The notes beneath the pieces were generated by a model, which saw only the letters and a list, made by a program, of their open reading frames with translations, ran no database searches and was not told the origin of the DNA. Positions 61,522 to 64,000 of a DNA stretch of 64,000 nucleotides are shown in pieces. Source of the DNA: CAWBYL01 sp963793025 (GTDB taxonomy: Bacteria; Actinomycetota; Acidimicrobiia; Acidimicrobiales; Acidimicrobilacustridaceae). Each line of letters starts with the position of its first letter. Position 1 is the first letter of the stretch. The stretch is from contig CAWBYL010000006.1 in assembly GCA_963793025.1 (NCBI GenBank), positions 1,178,001-1,242,000 on the forward strand, given 5' to 3'. A program made the position numbers and the translations under genes.

Positions 61522-63186
61522 ATGCCCACGCTCGAGAGCCTGACCGCCGAGGACCTCCGCGCCGCGATCCGCGGTTACGCCGACGCCCTCGCCGCACACC
61601 GGGAGACGATCAACCGTCTCAACGTCTACCCCGTCCCCGACGGCGACACCGGCACCAACATGGCGCTCACCCTCACCTCGGTGGTCGCTGAGCTCGACGC
61701 CGCCGACAGTGACATGGCCTCGGTCTGCGCCGCCCTCGCCCACGGCTCGCTCATGGGCGCCCGGGGCAACTCCGGCGTCATCTTGTCGCAGATCCTGCGG
61801 GGGATGGCGGGGGTGTTCGCCGATCGCGGAGGCATCGACGCCGGCGGGGTGGCCGACGCCCTGGAGGCGGCGAGCGCCGCCGCCTACGGCGCGGTCATGC
61901 GCCCGGTGGAGGGCACGATCCTCACCGTGGTGCGGGTGGCGGCGGAGGGAGCCCGGCGCGCCGCCGACGCCGGTGCCGATCTCACCGGCGTGCTCGAGGG
62001 CGCCCGCGACGGAGGAGCCGACGCGCTGGCCCGCACCCCCGAACTGCTCCCCGTGCTGGCCGAGGCCGGCGTCGTCGATGCCGGGGGCACCGGCCTGCTG
62101 CTGCTGCTCGATGTCGCCCTCAACCAGGTCGACGGCCGTCCCGTCCCCGAACCCGACGAGGACGTGGCCGGCGCCACCGCCGAGTTCCTCGAGGCGTTCG
62201 AGGCCGCCCACGGCAGCGGGGGCCACGACGGCGGGGTGGCCGGGCTCCGGTACGAGGTCATGTACTTCCTGGATGCGCCGGACACGGCGATCGGCGGGTT
62301 CAAGGACGTGTGGGCCACCCTCGGCGACTCCATCGTGGTGGTCGGTGGCGACGGCCTCTGGAACTGCCACATCCACACCGACGACATCGGGGCCAGCATC
62401 GAAGCGGCCGTCGAGATCGGCCGACCCCGAGGCATCCGTGTCACCGACCTGCTCGGTGAGGTGGAGGAGGAGCGCTGGGTGCGCGAGGCCGAGCCCATGG
62501 CCCCCGAGCCGGCGACGGTCCACGAACCGGTTCCCTGCGCGGTGGTGGCCGTCGCCGTGGGCGAGGGCATCCGCCGGATCTTCCTGTCCCTCGGCGTCCA
62601 GGTCGTGGTCACGGGCGGCCAGACGATGAACCCGTCGACCGCCCAGCTCCTCGAGGCCGTCGAGGCGGCTCCCGCGCCCGAGGTGGTGATCCTTCCCAAC
62701 AACAAGAACATCATCCCGGTCGCCAACCAGGTCGACGCCATGACCGACAAGACGGTGCGGGTCGTGCCCACGCGGGGGGTCGCGGAGGGGTTCGGGTCCC
62801 TGCTCGCCTACGACCCCGGCGCGACGTGCGGGACCAATGCCGAGGCCATGGCCGCCGCCGCCGGTCACGTGGTGGCCGGAGAGGTGACCCGTGCGGTGCG
62901 CGACTCCAGCTCGGACCGCGGCCCGATCCGCGACGGCGATTGGCTGGGGATCGCATCCGAGGGGATCATCGCCGTCGACGATGACCTGTCCGGTGCCGCC
63001 ACCACGCTGCTCGACCAGCTGGTCGGGCCGGAGCACGAGATCGTCACCGTCATCGAGGGCGACGGCGCCACGCAGGCGATCACCCGCCACCTCGAGGTCT
63101 GGCTGCACGACAACCGGCCGGGGTGCGAGGTCGAGGTCCACCACGGTGGTCAGCCCCTCTACCCCTACCTCTTCGGCATCGAGTAG
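61522..63186 (+). CDS. DAK2/DegV-linked fatty acid kinase-like protein (FakA/YloV)
   Basis: A 554-residue protein. The N-terminal DAK2 ATPase domain (1-200) shows LNVYPVPDGDTGTNMALTL (PDGDTGTN 39-46) and GARGNSGVILSQILRGM. A middle domain (220-330) has YEVMYFLDAPD and HIHTDDIGA. The C-terminal domain (340-554) has VVVTGGQTMNPSTAQLLEAV and EVVILPNNKNIIPVANQV, the FakA-type order. FakA phosphorylates fatty acids bound to a DegV-type FakB; no fakB is in the window. The rpmB-fakA-recG neighbourhood is widely conserved. recG follows by 13 bp. Confidence 0.92.
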   Translation: MPTLESLTAEDLRAAIRGYADALAAHRETINRLNVYPVPDGDTGTNMALTLTSVVAELDAADSDMASVCAALAHGSLMGARGNSGVILSQILRGMAGVFADRGGIDAGGVADALEAASAAAYGAVMRPVEGTILTVVRVAAEGARRAADAGADLTGVLEGARDGGADALARTPELLPVLAEAGVVDAGGTGLLLLLDVALNQVDGRPVPEPDEDVAGATAEFLEAFEAAHGSGGHDGGVAGLRYEVMYFLDAPDTAIGGFKDVWATLGDSIVVVGGDGLWNCHIHTDDIGASIEAAVEIGRPRGIRVTDLLGEVEEERWVREAEPMAPEPATVHEPVPCAVVAVAVGEGIRRIFLSLGVQVVVTGGQTMNPSTAQLLEAVEAAPAPEVVILPNNKNIIPVANQVDAMTDKTVRVVPTRGVAEGFGSLLAYDPGATCGTNAEAMAAAAGHVVAGEVTRAVRDSSSDRGPIRDGDWLGIASEGIIAVDDDLSGAATTLLDQLVGPEHEIVTVIEGDGATQAITRHLEVWLHDNRPGCEVEVHHGGQPLYPYLFGIE

Positions 63187-63199
63187 CCGGTACCCAGTC

Positions 63200-64000
63200 A
63201 TGGCGCGGCGTCTCTCGCAGCTGGCCCAACTTCCCGTCACCGAGCTCAAGGGCGTCGGCGACGCCCGGGCGGGGGCGCTGGGCAAGCTCGGTGTCCGCAC
63301 CGTGCTCGACCTGCTCACCTACTACCCGCGGCGTTACCTCGACCGCACCAACCAGGCCCGGCTGGAGGACCTGGAGGTGGGGGAGGAGGCCACCGTCCTG
63401 GTCTCGGTGGTGCGCACCCAGTCGCGCCGCACCCGCAACGGCAAGTCGCTGGTGACCGCCGACGTCACCGACGGAACCGCTCGTCTCCAGGTCAGCTTCT
63501 TCAACCAGCCCTTCCGGGAACGTCAGCTCAAGGAAGGCACCGACGTGGTGCTCTTCGGCAAGCTGGAGGTGTTCCAGGGCCGGCGCCGGATGACCAATCC
63601 GGTGGTCGACCTGATCGGCGACCGCACCGGCCGCATCGTTCCCGTGTACCCGCAGTCGGAGAAGGCGGGGGTGATGAGCTGGGACGTGGCCCGGTTCCTC
63701 GACGAGGTGCTGGAACGAGCCGGTGAGTTCGCGGAGCCCCTCGACGAGGAGCTGCGTGACCGCCTCGATCTGGTCGACCGCACGGTCGCCTTCCACGGCA
63801 TCCACGGCCCGGAGTCGATGCGGGAGGCCGCGGCGGCGCGGCGCCGCCTCGCCTTCGACGAGCTGCTGCGGGTCCAGCTCGAGCTCGTACGGCGCAAGCG
63901 GGAGCTCGAGCGCACCGCGGTCGGCATCGTCCACGACGTCGGTGACGGTACCGGTGGGCCGTTGGTGGAGCGCTTCCACCAGAAGCTCCCCTACGACCTG
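63200..64000 (+). CDS. recG: ATP-dependent DNA helicase RecG (C-terminus beyond window)
   Basis: The first 267 residues of RecG. Helix-hairpin region LPVTELKGVGDARAGALGKLGVRTVLDLLTYYPRRYLDR, then the wedge OB domain (GKSLVTADVTDGTARLQVSFFNQPF, GRRRMTNPVVDLI, RIVPVYPQSEKAG), and the linker FDELLRVQLELVRRKRELER. The helicase motifs lie beyond the edge. RecG remodels stalled forks and Holliday junctions. The ATG at 63200 lies 13 bp after the FakA-like stop, so the genes are likely cotranscribed. Confidence 0.95.
   Translation, partial: MARRLSQLAQLPVTELKGVGDARAGALGKLGVRTVLDLLTYYPRRYLDRTNQARLEDLEVGEEATVLVSVVRTQSRRTRNGKSLVTADVTDGTARLQVSFFNQPFRERQLKEGTDVVLFGKLEVFQGRRRMTNPVVDLIGDRTGRIVPVYPQSEKAGVMSWDVARFLDEVLERAGEFAEPLDEELRDRLDLVDRTVAFHGIHGPESMREAAAARRRLAFDELLRVQLELVRRKRELERTAVGIVHDVGDGTGGPLVERFHQKLPYDL

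Overview
The window is very GC-rich, gene-dense chromosomal DNA from an actinobacterium. Marker genes support this: NucS mismatch endonuclease, a fused 2-oxoglutarate decarboxylase (kgd), a UvrD2-type helicase with HRDC tail, GTP-dependent PEP carboxykinase, an F420-type (DUF385) oxidoreductase, DUF2505, and many GTG starts. Gene content and the histone-H1-like tailed protein suggest the class Acidimicrobiia, but this is inference and no rRNA gene is present to prove it. I see no phage, insertion sequence, integrase, tRNA, rRNA or CRISPR array. This is ordinary chromosome, with its novelty in individual proteins and intergenic signals.

Layout. 1-5.4 kb: truncated MFS transporter, a diadenylate-cyclase-domain protein, a DsbA/FrnE-like protein, a DUF385 reductase, and a divergent DHA2 MFS pump/TetR pair. 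5.5-16.5 kb: small-molecule enzymes (HAD, SDR, epimerase-like, DapB-like, AKR plus alpha/beta hydrolase, carboxylesterase, VOC plus amidase) and a membrane-anchored coiled-coil protein. 16.5-19.6 kb: coupled GT2/GT39 glycosyltransferases. 19.7-27.7 kb: lipid/steroid-type catabolism (P450, CMD-like protein, desaturase, SDR, MaoC hydratase, crotonase) with rmuC. 27.7-36.2 kb: nucS, a membrane ferritin-like protein, a UbiB kinase, PAP2, cysQ/cysC, SRPBCC and ettA. 36.3-44.5 kb: a NYN-nuclease/S1-like/H1-tail protein, a 450-bp intergenic region with three 61-bp palindromic repeats, kgd and an MMPL/RND exporter. 44.7-51.8 kb: a frameshifted exonuclease III gene, DUF2505-uvrD2, a PH/SHOCT protein, a ketopantoate-reductase-like protein and galTK. 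51.9-58.9 kb: hydrolase, AMACR-type CoA transferase/racemase, PIG-L deacetylase, DrrAB-like ABC transporter, map, and a monooxygenase/membrane pair. 58.9-64 kb: pckG, rpmB with a cold-shock-like partner, a FakA-like DAK2 kinase, and recG running off the end.

How genes work together. Many neighbours overlap by 1-8 bp (AKR/hydrolase, VOC/amidase, GT2/GT39, P450/CMD, ettA/membrane protein, galT/galK, ABC ATPase/permease, monooxygenase/membrane protein), implying translational coupling. cysQ and cysC form a divergent sulfate-activation pair. kgd and pckG mark central carbon metabolism. P450, SDR-MaoC, crotonase and AMACR fit degradation of branched or steroid-like acyl-CoAs.

The best leads are: (i) the diadenylate-cyclase-domain protein with an unknown N-terminal half and an altered RHR motif; (ii) the NYN nuclease/S1-like/H1-tail protein beside the palindromic repeats; (iii) a three-TM ferritin-like protein; (iv) a frameshift that removes the catalytic N-terminus of exonuclease III; (v) a recurrent TANNNT box 6-10 nt before start codons that lack a Shine-Dalgarno sequence, suggesting widespread leaderless transcription; (vi) an operator core TACCGACYGGTA shared by two promoters.
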